Source: an uncultured Lachnospiraceae bacterium (GTDB lineage Bacteria; Bacillota; Clostridia; Lachnospirales; Lachnospiraceae). Taken from it: a stretch of 64,000 nucleotides of DNA. The notes under the pieces were generated by a model. That model saw only the letters and a program-made list of their open reading frames with translations, ran no database searches and was not told the origin of the DNA. Position numbers and translations under genes: made by a program. This document shows positions 52,364 through 60,363 of the stretch, piece by piece. The DNA is taken from positions 1 through 64,000 of the forward strand of contig CAKSBC010000004.1 in the NCBI GenBank assembly GCA_934438085.1. The letters are read 5' to 3'. Positions within the stretch are counted from its first letter, which is position 1; each line of letters begins with the position of its first letter.

Positions 52364-52387
52364 AGTCTCAAAAGATGAAGGGATGTA

Positions 52388-52396
52388 TGCTATACT
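52388..52396 (+). promoter_or_regulatory. Possible internal promoter before the MarR gene
   Basis: TG-c-TATACT, an extended -10 box, 34 nt before the MarR start; no good -35 box. It could keep a basal supply of the regulator independent of the main fab promoter. Confidence 0.45.
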
Positions 52397-52429
52397 CATT
52401 TAACGAAGATTTGACAGGCGGTGAGGCTT

Positions 52430-52894
52430 ATGGGCGACAGATTTGAACTTTTTGTGATGTCTGTGACGAGGGCATACAAATATATATCACAGATCAAAAA
52501 GCATGAGAGTGCACATTTTGATATCAAGGGTATACATGTCATGTGTATGATCTTTCTGGGTAAGCACAAGGATGGACTTACAGCTGCTGAGCTTACGGCA
52601 TTATGCTGTGAGGATAAGGCTGCTATATCAAGAACAGTCGACTCTCTTGCCGAAAAAGGCTATGTTGTATACAGCGAGAGTGATCCCAAGCGCAGATGGC
52701 GCTCAAAGATAATGCTGACCGAGGAAGGTCAGAAATTAACGCTCAGGATGAGTGAGCTTATTGAAGATATAGTCAAGACAATCAGTGACGGACTTACGGT
52801 TGAGGACGAGCTGAGATTCTACAGGGTTTTCACTCATATAAATGACAAGCTTGCTGATTATTTTGAGGGTGTTGGCGGTAAAAGATCCGTCTGA
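52430..52894 (+). CDS. MarR-family regulator, FabT-like
   Basis: 154 residues from the ATG 52430 (a GTG at 52421 is in frame). Winged helix-turn-helix: LTAAELTALCCEDKAAISRT (recognition helix) and the wing DPKRRWRSKIMLTEEGQ; helical dimerisation ends on both sides. In streptococci FabT sits in the fab cluster and represses it when bound to acyl-ACP. Here the regulator closes the cluster and two matching palindromes flank the promoter at its front, so I infer it is the fab repressor. Direct evidence for the ligand is lacking. Confidence 0.85.
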   Translation: MGDRFELFVMSVTRAYKYISQIKKHESAHFDIKGIHVMCMIFLGKHKDGLTAAELTALCCEDKAAISRTVDSLAEKGYVVYSESDPKRRWRSKIMLTEEGQKLTLRMSELIEDIVKTISDGLTVEDELRFYRVFTHINDKLADYFEGVGGKRSV

Positions 52895-52908
52895 AGACAT
52901 TTACAGAT

Positions 52909-52961
52909 ATATCTGATAAAGATTAATACCTTAAGGTACAAGTCTTTGTCAGATATTTTTT
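52909..52961 (+). terminator. Terminator of the fab operon
   Basis: 14-bp stem (52909-52922 with 52943-52956, one wobble), then a run of T to 52961. The loop contains a second, perfect 12-nt palindrome taccttaaggta, giving a stacked hairpin. Confidence 0.88.
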
Positions 52962-52968
52962 TACTTCC

Positions 52969-52997
52969 TTGAAAGCCGGTATTTTAATGTGTATTAT
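52969..52997 (+). promoter_or_regulatory. Promoter of the dipeptidase gene
   Basis: TTGAAA (52969-52974), 17-nt spacer, TATTAT (52992-52997), 43 nt before the start codon. Confidence 0.6.
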
Positions 52998-53040
52998 ATA
53001 TATAGTTCAGAAAAATAAATGAAAATGATGAGGGTAAACA

Positions 53041-54507
53041 ATGACTGATTTAGAGCTCAAAGAATTAATAGAGAAATACATAGATGAGCATGAAAATGAA
53101 ATGACAGAAGATGTCATGAAGCTTTGCCGTATCAATTCTGTAAAAACAGAAGAGACAGACGGAAGACCTTACGGAGAAGGCCCTTACAAGGCTCTTATGG
53201 CTGCAAAGGAGATCTGTTCAGGCTATGGCTTCAGAACAAAAGAGTACGCAAACCGTGTTATTTCCGCAGATATGAATAAGGGCGAAAAGTGCCTTGATAT
53301 CCTTGCACATATGGACGTAGTTGCAGCAGGAGACGGCTGGACTGTAACAGAGCCGTTTGAGCCTAAGGTTATAGACGGAGCGATATTCGGAAGAGGCTCA
53401 TCTGATGATAAGGGACCTGCAATGGCAGCACTTTATGCTATGAGAGCTGTTAAAGAGCTTGGCATTGAGGCAGGCAAAAACTGCAGACTTATTCTTGGTT
53501 CCGACGAGGAATGCGGATCATCGGATATTCCTCATTACTATGCAGTGGAGCAGCCTGCACCTATGACCTTCAGCCCTGACGGAGAATTCCCTGTAATAAA
53601 TATTGAAAAGGGACAGTTCAGAGGAAAGCTCCTGTCATACTTTACGGATAATTCAGGAAAGGCTGATTCAAATCAGGCAGCCAAGGAGCTTGTAAAGTTA
53701 GAAAGCGGAGATACCACTAATATAGTTCCGGGAAAGGGCTATGCAATAGTAAGAGGCTTTGATGAGGCCGAGGTTAAAAAGGCAATCGATAATGTCGGAA
53801 GCCGTATCAAAGCCGAGTATATGATCGATACAGCCTGCTGTGGCGATGATGCCGAAATGGGCACAGCTGAAAATGATATAAAGATATCTGTAGTAGGCAA
53901 GGGCGCTCATGCATCTACCCCTCAGGAGGGCGTTAACTCAGGTATAATACTTCTCAATGTGCTTTCTGAGCTTTGCTTTGCAAACAGCGGCATTAACGAA
54001 AAAATAGCAGCACTTATTAAGCTGTTCCCTTACGGCGACTTCTACGGTGATGGCCTTGGTATAGCATTAGAGGATGCCGAGTCAGGAAAGACAACTATTA
54101 CACCTGACATTTTCATAGCTGATAAAGAGCATATCAGCATTGTTTTCGACTCAAGAACTTCTATACTTGCAGACGAGGACAATACTATATTAAAGGCAGC
54201 AAGGCTTATCGAGGAGAACGGATTTACATTTGAATATTCCTTTAAGCAGCCGCACGTCGTAAGTTCAGAGTCCGATTTTGTCAAAACTCTTCTTGCACAG
54301 TACGAGCTTGTAACAGGAAAGAAGGGCTCATGCGTTGCACTCGGCGGCGGAACCTATGTTCATGACATTGAAAACGGAGTTGCATTCGGAGCTGTTGCAG
54401 AGACAACTGATACACGCATGCACGGACCTAATGAGTTTATGCCTATAAGTGAGCTTAAGGAAGCTGCAGTCATTTATGCTATGTGCATTGCTAAGCTTTG
54501 CAGATAA
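53041..54507 (+). CDS. M20-family dipeptidase (PepV/Sapep-like)
   Basis: 488 residues. Zinc-dependent dipeptidase, cytosolic, probably acting on a broad range of dipeptides from peptide uptake or turnover. HMDVVAAGDGW (about 90-100) and GRGSSDDKGP (about 118-127) hold the first metal ligands; DEECGSSD near 158 holds the catalytic Glu pair; a lid domain follows and GGGTYVHD and MHGPNEFMPI near the C-terminus complete the site. The ATG is preceded by GATGAGGG. Its last four codons and stop are repeated downstream. Confidence 0.92.
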   Translation: MTDLELKELIEKYIDEHENEMTEDVMKLCRINSVKTEETDGRPYGEGPYKALMAAKEICSGYGFRTKEYANRVISADMNKGEKCLDILAHMDVVAAGDGWTVTEPFEPKVIDGAIFGRGSSDDKGPAMAALYAMRAVKELGIEAGKNCRLILGSDEECGSSDIPHYYAVEQPAPMTFSPDGEFPVINIEKGQFRGKLLSYFTDNSGKADSNQAAKELVKLESGDTTNIVPGKGYAIVRGFDEAEVKKAIDNVGSRIKAEYMIDTACCGDDAEMGTAENDIKISVVGKGAHASTPQEGVNSGIILLNVLSELCFANSGINEKIAALIKLFPYGDFYGDGLGIALEDAESGKTTITPDIFIADKEHISIVFDSRTSILADEDNTILKAARLIEENGFTFEYSFKQPHVVSSESDFVKTLLAQYELVTGKKGSCVALGGGTYVHDIENGVAFGAVAETTDTRMHGPNEFMPISELKEAAVIYAMCIAKLCR

Positions 54508-54561
54508 ACCAAGCTCTGCAGATAAACTAAGCGTAGCAGATAAATTATGTTTAGCAGACGG
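54493..54561. repeat. 18-bp tandem repeat across the dipeptidase stop codon
   Basis: Three full units (54493-54510, 54511-54528, 54529-54546) and one partial (54547-54561). The consensus is AAG-CT-x-TGCAGATAAA. Each full unit carries a TAA in the frame of the dipeptidase; the first TAA is the actual stop. Confidence 0.88.
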
Positions 54562-54590
54562 TTTTTCTAAATACAAAACGGAGGAACGAT

Positions 54591-54941
54591 ATGGACAGCA
54601 ATAAAAAGGCCGAAGTGAACGGACTTTGTATAGCGGGACTCATCTTCGGCATTCTGTCGGTGCTGACCTGTTGGACCGTTATGCTGATACCTTTTAATGC
54701 CGGCATGGCGGTAACGCTTTCCTGTCTTTCAAGAGGCTCTTCTAAGATGAACGGCTTATCGGTGCTCAGCATCGTTCTGGCAGGAATAAGCATTCTCATA
54801 GGGCTGCTTGTGATTATATTTGTGATAGTTTTTGCTGTCGGAGCTTTTATGCAAATGTGGGAAGAGATAGCTTACGAACTTTATGACGGGACGGGCCTTG
54901 ATCCGTTTGCGCTGTTCTTCACCATCAAAGCCATGCATTAA
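54591..54941 (+). CDS. Small membrane protein (DUF4190-like)
   Basis: 116 residues with a short polar N-terminus and two or three hydrophobic segments (about 12-32, 37-48 and 60-84) containing Gly/Ile-rich turns, and a soluble end. The GLCIAGLIFGILS opening resembles DUF4190 membrane proteins, of unknown function. GGAGG lies 8 nt before the ATG. A DUF975 gene follows after 20 nt. Confidence 0.75.
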   Translation: MDSNKKAEVNGLCIAGLIFGILSVLTCWTVMLIPFNAGMAVTLSCLSRGSSKMNGLSVLSIVLAGISILIGLLVIIFVIVFAVGAFMQMWEEIAYELYDGTGLDPFALFFTIKAMH

Positions 54942-54961
54942 TGTAACGGAAGGATATCATT

Positions 54962-55957
54962 ATGATAAAGGTAAGTGAATGCAAATCACATGCCAGACAG
55001 AACATGCTTGGCAGATACTCGACCGTTATCGGAGCTCAGCTTATAAGTTCATGTTTGACTATATTGGTTTATATGCTTGCGGCTGCTGCGCTTTGTCTTG
55101 CACTTTATTACGGCAATGTTATAGGACATGCGTCGTATGATCTGAAAATGGTCATCGTCTGCTCTTTATTGTTCACGTTCTTTCTCGCAGGTGGAACTCT
55201 GATGGCTTTGTTTTTCTATTACGGACAGACAAAACTGTTTATAAACATTTTAAGAGGCAGAAAATACAGTGTCGGCAATATTTTTTACGGCTTCAGACAC
55301 GGTGCAGGAACATGGACGTTGGTGCTCACGGGGCTTGTGAAATATGCCCTTATATATGCCTGCACGCTGCTCACACAGGTGTGGGGAATGCTGTACAGAT
55401 TTCGTATATTGTTCTTTGACAACGGTTATATTTCCAATGCGGTTTACATTGCGGGAAATATAATACTGTTCCTCATAACGGTATATCTTGTGTGCACGCT
55501 GTTCTTATGTGAACTGATCGCAGTAGACAGACCGGAAAAAGGAGTTCTCGCTTCACTTAAGCTGTCGAGAACTCTGATGAAGGGAAAGAAGCTTAAGGCC
55601 TTCTGGTTCATGTATCTGAGCTTTTTGCCATGGAGCCTGCTTGGTATGATCTGTCCGTTTGCAATGCTGTGGATCACACCGTATATCAGATGCTCTCAGA
55701 TAGTCTTTTATATGGCAGCTGAGGAAACGCTTTGGCAGCTTCCGGGATCTGTTCAGGATGAGATGAACAGAAGAAGAGCTGCAGCGGTTCAGGAGTATGA
55801 AGAGGAAGCAGATAAATCGGAAAATTTGAATAAAGATGCCTTTGCCGAGTCCGGGGAAACAGCTGACAGCAGCGCTCAATCGCCAACAGAAAATTCAGAA
55901 GAAGATAACACAGTAACTGAGAGTTCGGATATCACAGATAAAGGAGAAAACGTATGA
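54962..55957 (+). CDS. DUF975 family membrane protein
   Basis: 331 residues. The opening K-x-x-ARQNMLGRYSTVIGA and six hydrophobic segments to about residue 240 match the DUF975 family of clostridial membrane proteins, whose role is unknown. The C-terminal 80 residues are strongly acidic and Ser/Glu-rich, likely disordered and cytosolic. AGGA lies upstream. Overlaps nrdR by 4 nt. Confidence 0.85.
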   Translation: MIKVSECKSHARQNMLGRYSTVIGAQLISSCLTILVYMLAAAALCLALYYGNVIGHASYDLKMVIVCSLLFTFFLAGGTLMALFFYYGQTKLFINILRGRKYSVGNIFYGFRHGAGTWTLVLTGLVKYALIYACTLLTQVWGMLYRFRILFFDNGYISNAVYIAGNIILFLITVYLVCTLFLCELIAVDRPEKGVLASLKLSRTLMKGKKLKAFWFMYLSFLPWSLLGMICPFAMLWITPYIRCSQIVFYMAAEETLWQLPGSVQDEMNRRRAAAVQEYEEEADKSENLNKDAFAESGETADSSAQSPTENSEEDNTVTESSDITDKGENV

Positions 55958-56463
55958 AATGCCCGTTTTGCGGATCGGATGATACAAGAGTTATTGATTC
56001 AAGACCGGCCGATGATAATACATCAATAAGACGCAGACGTCAGTGTGAAGCCTGCTTTAAGCGTTTTACTACCTATGAAAAGCTTGAGACGATGCCGCTC
56101 ATGGTCATAAAAAAGGATAACAGCAGAGAATCTTATGACCGCTCCAAGATAGAAAGCGGCATAGTTCGTTCCTGCCATAAAAGACCTGTTTCCACAGATC
56201 AGATCTCAGCAATGATAGATGACATTGAAAACGAGATATTTGCCTTAGGTGAAAAGGAAATACCTACATCTGTAATAGGCGAGAAGGTCATGAAGAAGCT
56301 TAAGGATGTTGACGAGGTTGCATATGTAAGGTTCGCAAGCGTTTACAGAGAATTCAAGGATGTAAATACCTTCATTGATGAGATCGGAAAGCTGCTGAAG
56401 ACGGATAAGGCAGCGGGAAGAAAAACAAGTGATGCCGCAGGCGGAAAGAAGGCGGAGGCTTGA
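55954..56463 (+). CDS. nrdR: Ribonucleotide reductase repressor NrdR
   Basis: Zinc-ribbon and ATP-cone repressor that senses ATP/dATP and represses nrd genes. 169 residues. CPFCG (3-7) and CEACF (31-35) form the ribbon; VIDSRP, RRRRQCEAC and TTYE are family marks; the ATP cone spans about 46-136. The last 20 residues (Lys/Ala/Gly-rich) go beyond most family members, which end near 150. Confidence 0.95.
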   Translation: MKCPFCGSDDTRVIDSRPADDNTSIRRRRQCEACFKRFTTYEKLETMPLMVIKKDNSRESYDRSKIESGIVRSCHKRPVSTDQISAMIDDIENEIFALGEKEIPTSVIGEKVMKKLKDVDEVAYVRFASVYREFKDVNTFIDEIGKLLKTDKAAGRKTSDAAGGKKAEA

Positions 56464-56978
56464 GGATTTACCCGGATGAGTATGTAAAAAGTATCGGGGA
56501 TTATGACTTTGAGGAAGCCTACAATAAAGGTAAAAGGTCGATACTTTTTGACATTGATAATACGATAGTGCCGCATGGCGCGCCGGCAGATGATAAGGCG
56601 AAGGAACTGTTTGACAGCTTAAAGAGTATGGGCTTTAAGCTCTGCGCAGTGTCAAATAACAAAGAACCGAGAGTGAGATCTTTTTGCGAAAGCGTCAAGG
56701 TCCCTTATGTCTATAAGGCAGGAAAGCCTAAAAAAGACGGCTATGAGAGAGCAATGTCACTTTGCGGATCTGATAAAAGCAGCACTCTGTTTTTCGGAGA
56801 TCAGATATTTACAGATATTATAGGAGCCAAAAGGGCAGGCATACACAGCATTTTGGTTCGTCCTATAGACCGCAAAACCGACGAAATTCAGATAAAACTC
56901 AAGAGAATATTGGAAAAACCTATTATTATCAAGTTCTTTAAGGATAAAGAACTTGCATTTGACGAGTATTTTAGCTAA
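56460..56978 (+). CDS. yqeG: YqeG-family HAD IIIA phosphatase
   Basis: 172 residues; HAD superfamily. FDIDNTI (about 30-36) holds the nucleophile Asp, SNNKE near 62 and FFGDQIFTDIIGAKRAG (about 104-120) hold the remaining motifs. The start is a TTG overlapping the nrdR stop; no in-frame ATG is available, and the PDEYVKSI opening aligns with other YqeG proteins so little is missing. GGAGG is only 1-2 nt before it. The family is usually linked to ribosome assembly genes in bacilli; here it precedes efp. Confidence 0.85.
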   Translation: MRIYPDEYVKSIGDYDFEEAYNKGKRSILFDIDNTIVPHGAPADDKAKELFDSLKSMGFKLCAVSNNKEPRVRSFCESVKVPYVYKAGKPKKDGYERAMSLCGSDKSSTLFFGDQIFTDIIGAKRAGIHSILVRPIDRKTDEIQIKLKRILEKPIIIKFFKDKELAFDEYFS

Positions 56979-56982
56979 AATA
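56967..56982. promoter_or_regulatory. 16-nt perfect palindrome at the yqeG stop codon
   Basis: tattttagctaaaata is fully self-complementary and includes the yqeG stop. A TATAAT (56996-57001) follows 13 nt later, so it may overlap an upstream control region for efp. Confidence 0.45.
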
Positions 56983-57071
56983 TATTAGTCATTTTTATAA
57001 TAATTACCTGTTGGCCGGTTGTATAGGGGCGGCAGGAGAAAAAGGCAATATATAATTCGGAGGAAAAATAA

Positions 57072-57626
57072 ATGATTTCAGCAGGTGATTTCAGAAATGG
57101 TGTAACAGTCGAGATCGACGGACAGGTACTTCAGATCGTTGAGTTCCAGCACGTTAAGCCGGGTAAGGGAGCAGCATTCGTAAGAACAAAGCTTAAGAAT
57201 GTTATCTCAGGCGGTGTTGTAGAGAAGACTTTCAGACCTACAGAGAAGTTCCCAAGTGCACGTATCGACAGAGTTGATATGCAGTATCTTTACAATGACG
57301 GAAGCTACAACTTCATGAATGTCGAGACCTATGATCAGATCTCACTTCCTGAGGACGTTGTAGGAGATGCTATGAAGTTTGTTAAGGAGAACGATATCTG
57401 CAAGATCTGCTCATACAAGGGAAGCGTATTCTCAGTAGAGCCTCCTATGTTCGTAGAGCTTGAGATCACAGATACAGAGCCTGGATTCAAGGGAGATACA
57501 GCTACAGGTGCTACAAAGCCTGCTATCGTTGAGACAGGTGCACAGGTTGCAGTTCCGCTTTTCGTTAACATCGGAGACAAGATCCAGATCGATACACGTA
57601 CAGCTGAGTACTTAAAGAGAGTATAA
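57072..57626 (+). CDS. efp: Elongation factor P
   Basis: Helps ribosomes make Pro-Pro bonds. 184 residues, three beta-barrel domains. ISAGDFRNG opens the protein; the loop PGKGAAF with the usual modification-site lysine (near 33) is present; DIKVPLF-like AVPLFVNIGDKIQIDT-type ending is near the C-terminus (VPLFVNIGD). A strong AGGAGG lies 8 nt before the ATG. Highly biased codon use (AAG, GTT, CGT) fits high expression. Confidence 0.97.
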   Translation: MISAGDFRNGVTVEIDGQVLQIVEFQHVKPGKGAAFVRTKLKNVISGGVVEKTFRPTEKFPSARIDRVDMQYLYNDGSYNFMNVETYDQISLPEDVVGDAMKFVKENDICKICSYKGSVFSVEPPMFVELEITDTEPGFKGDTATGATKPAIVETGAQVAVPLFVNIGDKIQIDTRTAEYLKRV

Positions 57627-57640
57627 TTATAGGGATCAAG

Positions 57641-59431
57641 ATGACCAATACAATCGATTTACTTAATGCAATACTTGAGGATGCATTTATAAAAGCCGGC
57701 TTTGGGGCCGGCTTTGGTCGTGTTAATGTAAGTAACCGGCCTGACCTTTGTGAGTACCAGTGCAACAGTGCAATGGCACTTGCTAAAAAAGAGCATAAAA
57801 AGCCTATAGATATTGCCAATGCGGTAGCTGATATACTTAAGGACAATAAGGCATTCTCAAAGGCAGAGGCCTGCATGCCGGGCTTTATTAACTTAGATAT
57901 GTCGGATGAGTTTATAGCATCCTATATTTTTGACATGCAGGAGGATTCTGACGCAGGACTTATAAAGGATCCTGATAAGAAAAAGATTATAGTTGACTAC
58001 GGCGGAGCCAATGTTGCAAAGCCGCTTCATGTCGGACATCTTCGTTCAGCCGTTATCGGTGAAGCTTTAAAGCGTATCGGTGCCAAGATGGGCAACGAAA
58101 TGATCGGAGACGTTCATTTAGGAGACTGGGGACTGCAGATGGGCCTCATCATTGAGGAACTCAAGGACAGAAACCAGAAAGAATTCGGCATCGCAGACCT
58201 TGAAGAGATATATCCGGCAGCCTCTAAGAAATCAAAGGAAACAGAGGCGGACGGCAAGACGCTCACACCGGCAGCAGCAGAATTTAAAAAGAGAGCTCTT
58301 AATGCAACATCACTGCTTCAGAGCGGAGACCCTGAATGCATGGCTGTCTGGAAGAGGATAATGGAGCTTTCACTTGCCGATCTTAAGAAGAACTATGATT
58401 CGCTCGATGTTCATTTTGAGCTTTGGAAGGGTGAGTCAGATGCTCAGAAGTATATTCCTGATATGCTTTCAGACTTCGAGAAGAAGGGCATAGCATATGA
58501 GTCACAGGGAGCGCTGGTAGTAGATGTTCAGGAGGAAAGCGACACTAAGGAAATACCTCCATGCATCGTAAGAAAGAGTGACGGCTCTGCACTTTATGCT
58601 ACTACGGATCTTGCTACACTTGTTGAAAGAGAGCTTCTATATAAGCCTGATGCCTATATTTATATAGCGGATCAGAGACAGAGTCTGCATTATCTGAGCT
58701 TTTTCAGAGTGGCAAGGAAGGCAGGCATTGTAAGACCTGAGGAAACTCTTGATTTCCTCGGCTTCGGTACAATGAACGGCAAGGACGGAAAGCCGTTCAA
58801 GACAAGAGCCGGCGGAGTCATGAGACTTGAGATATTGGTAAAGGATATCTCAGATGCCGTTTACGAAAAGATAAGAGCCACAAGAAACGATGATGAAATA
58901 TCAGAGGATGAGGCAAGAGAGATCGCAAAGACTGTAGGACTTGCGGCGCTTAAATACGGAGATCTTTCAAATCAGGCTTCAAAGGACTATATCTTTGATA
59001 TGGAGCGCTTTACAAGCTTTGAAGGAAATACCGGACCTTACATTCTTTATACGATAGTTCGTATCGGCAGCATTCTGAGAAAATATGCAGAGACAGAAGG
59101 CATAACAGCTGACGAAAACTTAGTTGCTGCTTCTGCGGAGCTTATCACAAAGGCAGTTGCCGCCTCTAAAGATGCAAGAGCACTTGCACTTGTGCTTATG
59201 CGCTACAATGAAGCAGCAAGACAGACCTGGACACAGCTGGCACCGCATAAGCTTTGTCAGTACATCTACGAACTGTCAAATGCTTTCAACAGCTTCTATC
59301 ATAATGTAAAAATCCTTTCGGAAGAAAATGCCGAGCTTAAGAAAGCATATATCGCTTTGCTTGAGCTTACACGCAGAGTACTTTCCGACAGCATAAATAT
59401 GCTCGGCTTCAGCGCACCTGAAAAAATGTAA
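57641..59431 (+). CDS. argS: Arginine-tRNA ligase
   Basis: Class I synthetase that charges tRNA-Arg. 596 residues. The HIGH-like motif is in KPLHVGHLRS (about 127-136), the KMSK region is replaced by NGKDGKPFKTRAGG (about 382-395), and the DALR anticodon-binding domain closes the protein. The N-terminal ADD domain is shortened but present (residues about 1-100). Starts 14 nt after efp, so likely cotranscribed. Confidence 0.95.
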   Translation: MTNTIDLLNAILEDAFIKAGFGAGFGRVNVSNRPDLCEYQCNSAMALAKKEHKKPIDIANAVADILKDNKAFSKAEACMPGFINLDMSDEFIASYIFDMQEDSDAGLIKDPDKKKIIVDYGGANVAKPLHVGHLRSAVIGEALKRIGAKMGNEMIGDVHLGDWGLQMGLIIEELKDRNQKEFGIADLEEIYPAASKKSKETEADGKTLTPAAAEFKKRALNATSLLQSGDPECMAVWKRIMELSLADLKKNYDSLDVHFELWKGESDAQKYIPDMLSDFEKKGIAYESQGALVVDVQEESDTKEIPPCIVRKSDGSALYATTDLATLVERELLYKPDAYIYIADQRQSLHYLSFFRVARKAGIVRPEETLDFLGFGTMNGKDGKPFKTRAGGVMRLEILVKDISDAVYEKIRATRNDDEISEDEAREIAKTVGLAALKYGDLSNQASKDYIFDMERFTSFEGNTGPYILYTIVRIGSILRKYAETEGITADENLVAASAELITKAVAASKDARALALVLMRYNEAARQTWTQLAPHKLCQYIYELSNAFNSFYHNVKILSEENAELKKAYIALLELTRRVLSDSINMLGFSAPEKM

Positions 59432-59444
59432 AAATACGACTTTA

Positions 59445-59494
59445 AGACAGATGGACTTCAGTATTTAATGATAAATAGCGGGGTTCATCTGTCT
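59445..59494. repeat. Inverted repeat between argS and the crotonase gene
   Basis: 11-bp arms (59445-59455 with 59484-59494, one wobble) around a 28-nt loop. No T run, so not a standard terminator; possibly an RNA stability or regulatory stem. Confidence 0.5.
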
Positions 59495-59554
59495 GACGGT
59501 TAGATAAACATAGACTGAGCAGGAAATTCCTGACTGCAAATGGTATAAATACTT

Positions 59555-60340
59555 ATGGAATTTGAAAATATAATCGCAGAACTTAATGACGGTATCGAAT
59601 ACATTACCTTAAATCGTCCGCAGGTATTAAATGCTCTCAACATAGACACTGTGTCAGAATTAAGAGACGCTATAGAGTACGCATACAGAGACGATGAGGT
59701 AAAGGTCGTTATTATTACCGGAGCAGGCGGCAGAGCATTTGCGGCAGGAGCGGATATTGCAGAGATGCATGCTCTCACACCTCAGGGCGGTCGTGAGATG
59801 ATAGCAAACGGTCAGGCACTTATGTGCGAGATAGAAAAACTTCCGAAGCCTGTTATAGCCGCACTTGACGGTTATGTTATTGGCGGAGGACTTGAGCTCG
59901 CGCTGGCCTGCGACATTCGTATAGCAAGCAAGAAGACACAGTTTGCGTTTCCTGAGCCATCTCTCGGAATAATACCGGGCTACGGCGGTTCGCAGCGACT
60001 CGGAAGAGTTATAGGCTTCGGAGCTGCCAAATTTTACTGTATGACAGAAGAAAGAATTGATGTTCAGCGTGCTTATGAGCTTGGCCTTGTAGGAAAGATA
60101 TGTTCTGATGAAGTTCCTGTGCTTGAAGAAGCCAACAGAATAGCTGAAGGACTAAAGGAACGCTGTCCGGAAGCACTTGCTGCAATAAAGGCAGTTATGC
60201 GTGAAGGACAAAATGCAGATATAGATACGGCTTTAGATATAGAAAAAAAGGCTTTTGATAAGCTTTTTTCATCATCCGCAAGAACAGAACGCATGGGTCT
60301 GTTCCTGGAAAAGCAGAAGAATAAGAAAAAGAAAAGTTAA
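59555..60340 (+). CDS. Enoyl-CoA hydratase / crotonase
   Basis: 261 residues. Hydrates short-chain enoyl-CoA, such as crotonyl-CoA in butyrate-type fermentation. AGGRAFAAGADIAEM (about 52-66, oxyanion hole), the first catalytic Glu in GGGLELALACD (about 109-119) and the second in FPEPSLGIIPGYGGSQRL (about 131-148) are intact. It stands apart from a bcd/etf/hbd set, so the pathway is not certain. The ATG lacks a Shine-Dalgarno site. An ABC-F gene follows after 23 nt. Confidence 0.9.
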   Translation: MEFENIIAELNDGIEYITLNRPQVLNALNIDTVSELRDAIEYAYRDDEVKVVIITGAGGRAFAAGADIAEMHALTPQGGREMIANGQALMCEIEKLPKPVIAALDGYVIGGGLELALACDIRIASKKTQFAFPEPSLGIIPGYGGSQRLGRVIGFGAAKFYCMTEERIDVQRAYELGLVGKICSDEVPVLEEANRIAEGLKERCPEALAAIKAVMREGQNADIDTALDIEKKAFDKLFSSSARTERMGLFLEKQKNKKKKS

Positions 60341-60363
60341 TTTTAGAACGGAAGGAATAAGCA

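Noticed and set aside
54493..54561. CRISPR-like array
   Set aside because: The repeats are adjacent and degenerate with no spacers, and there are no cas genes.
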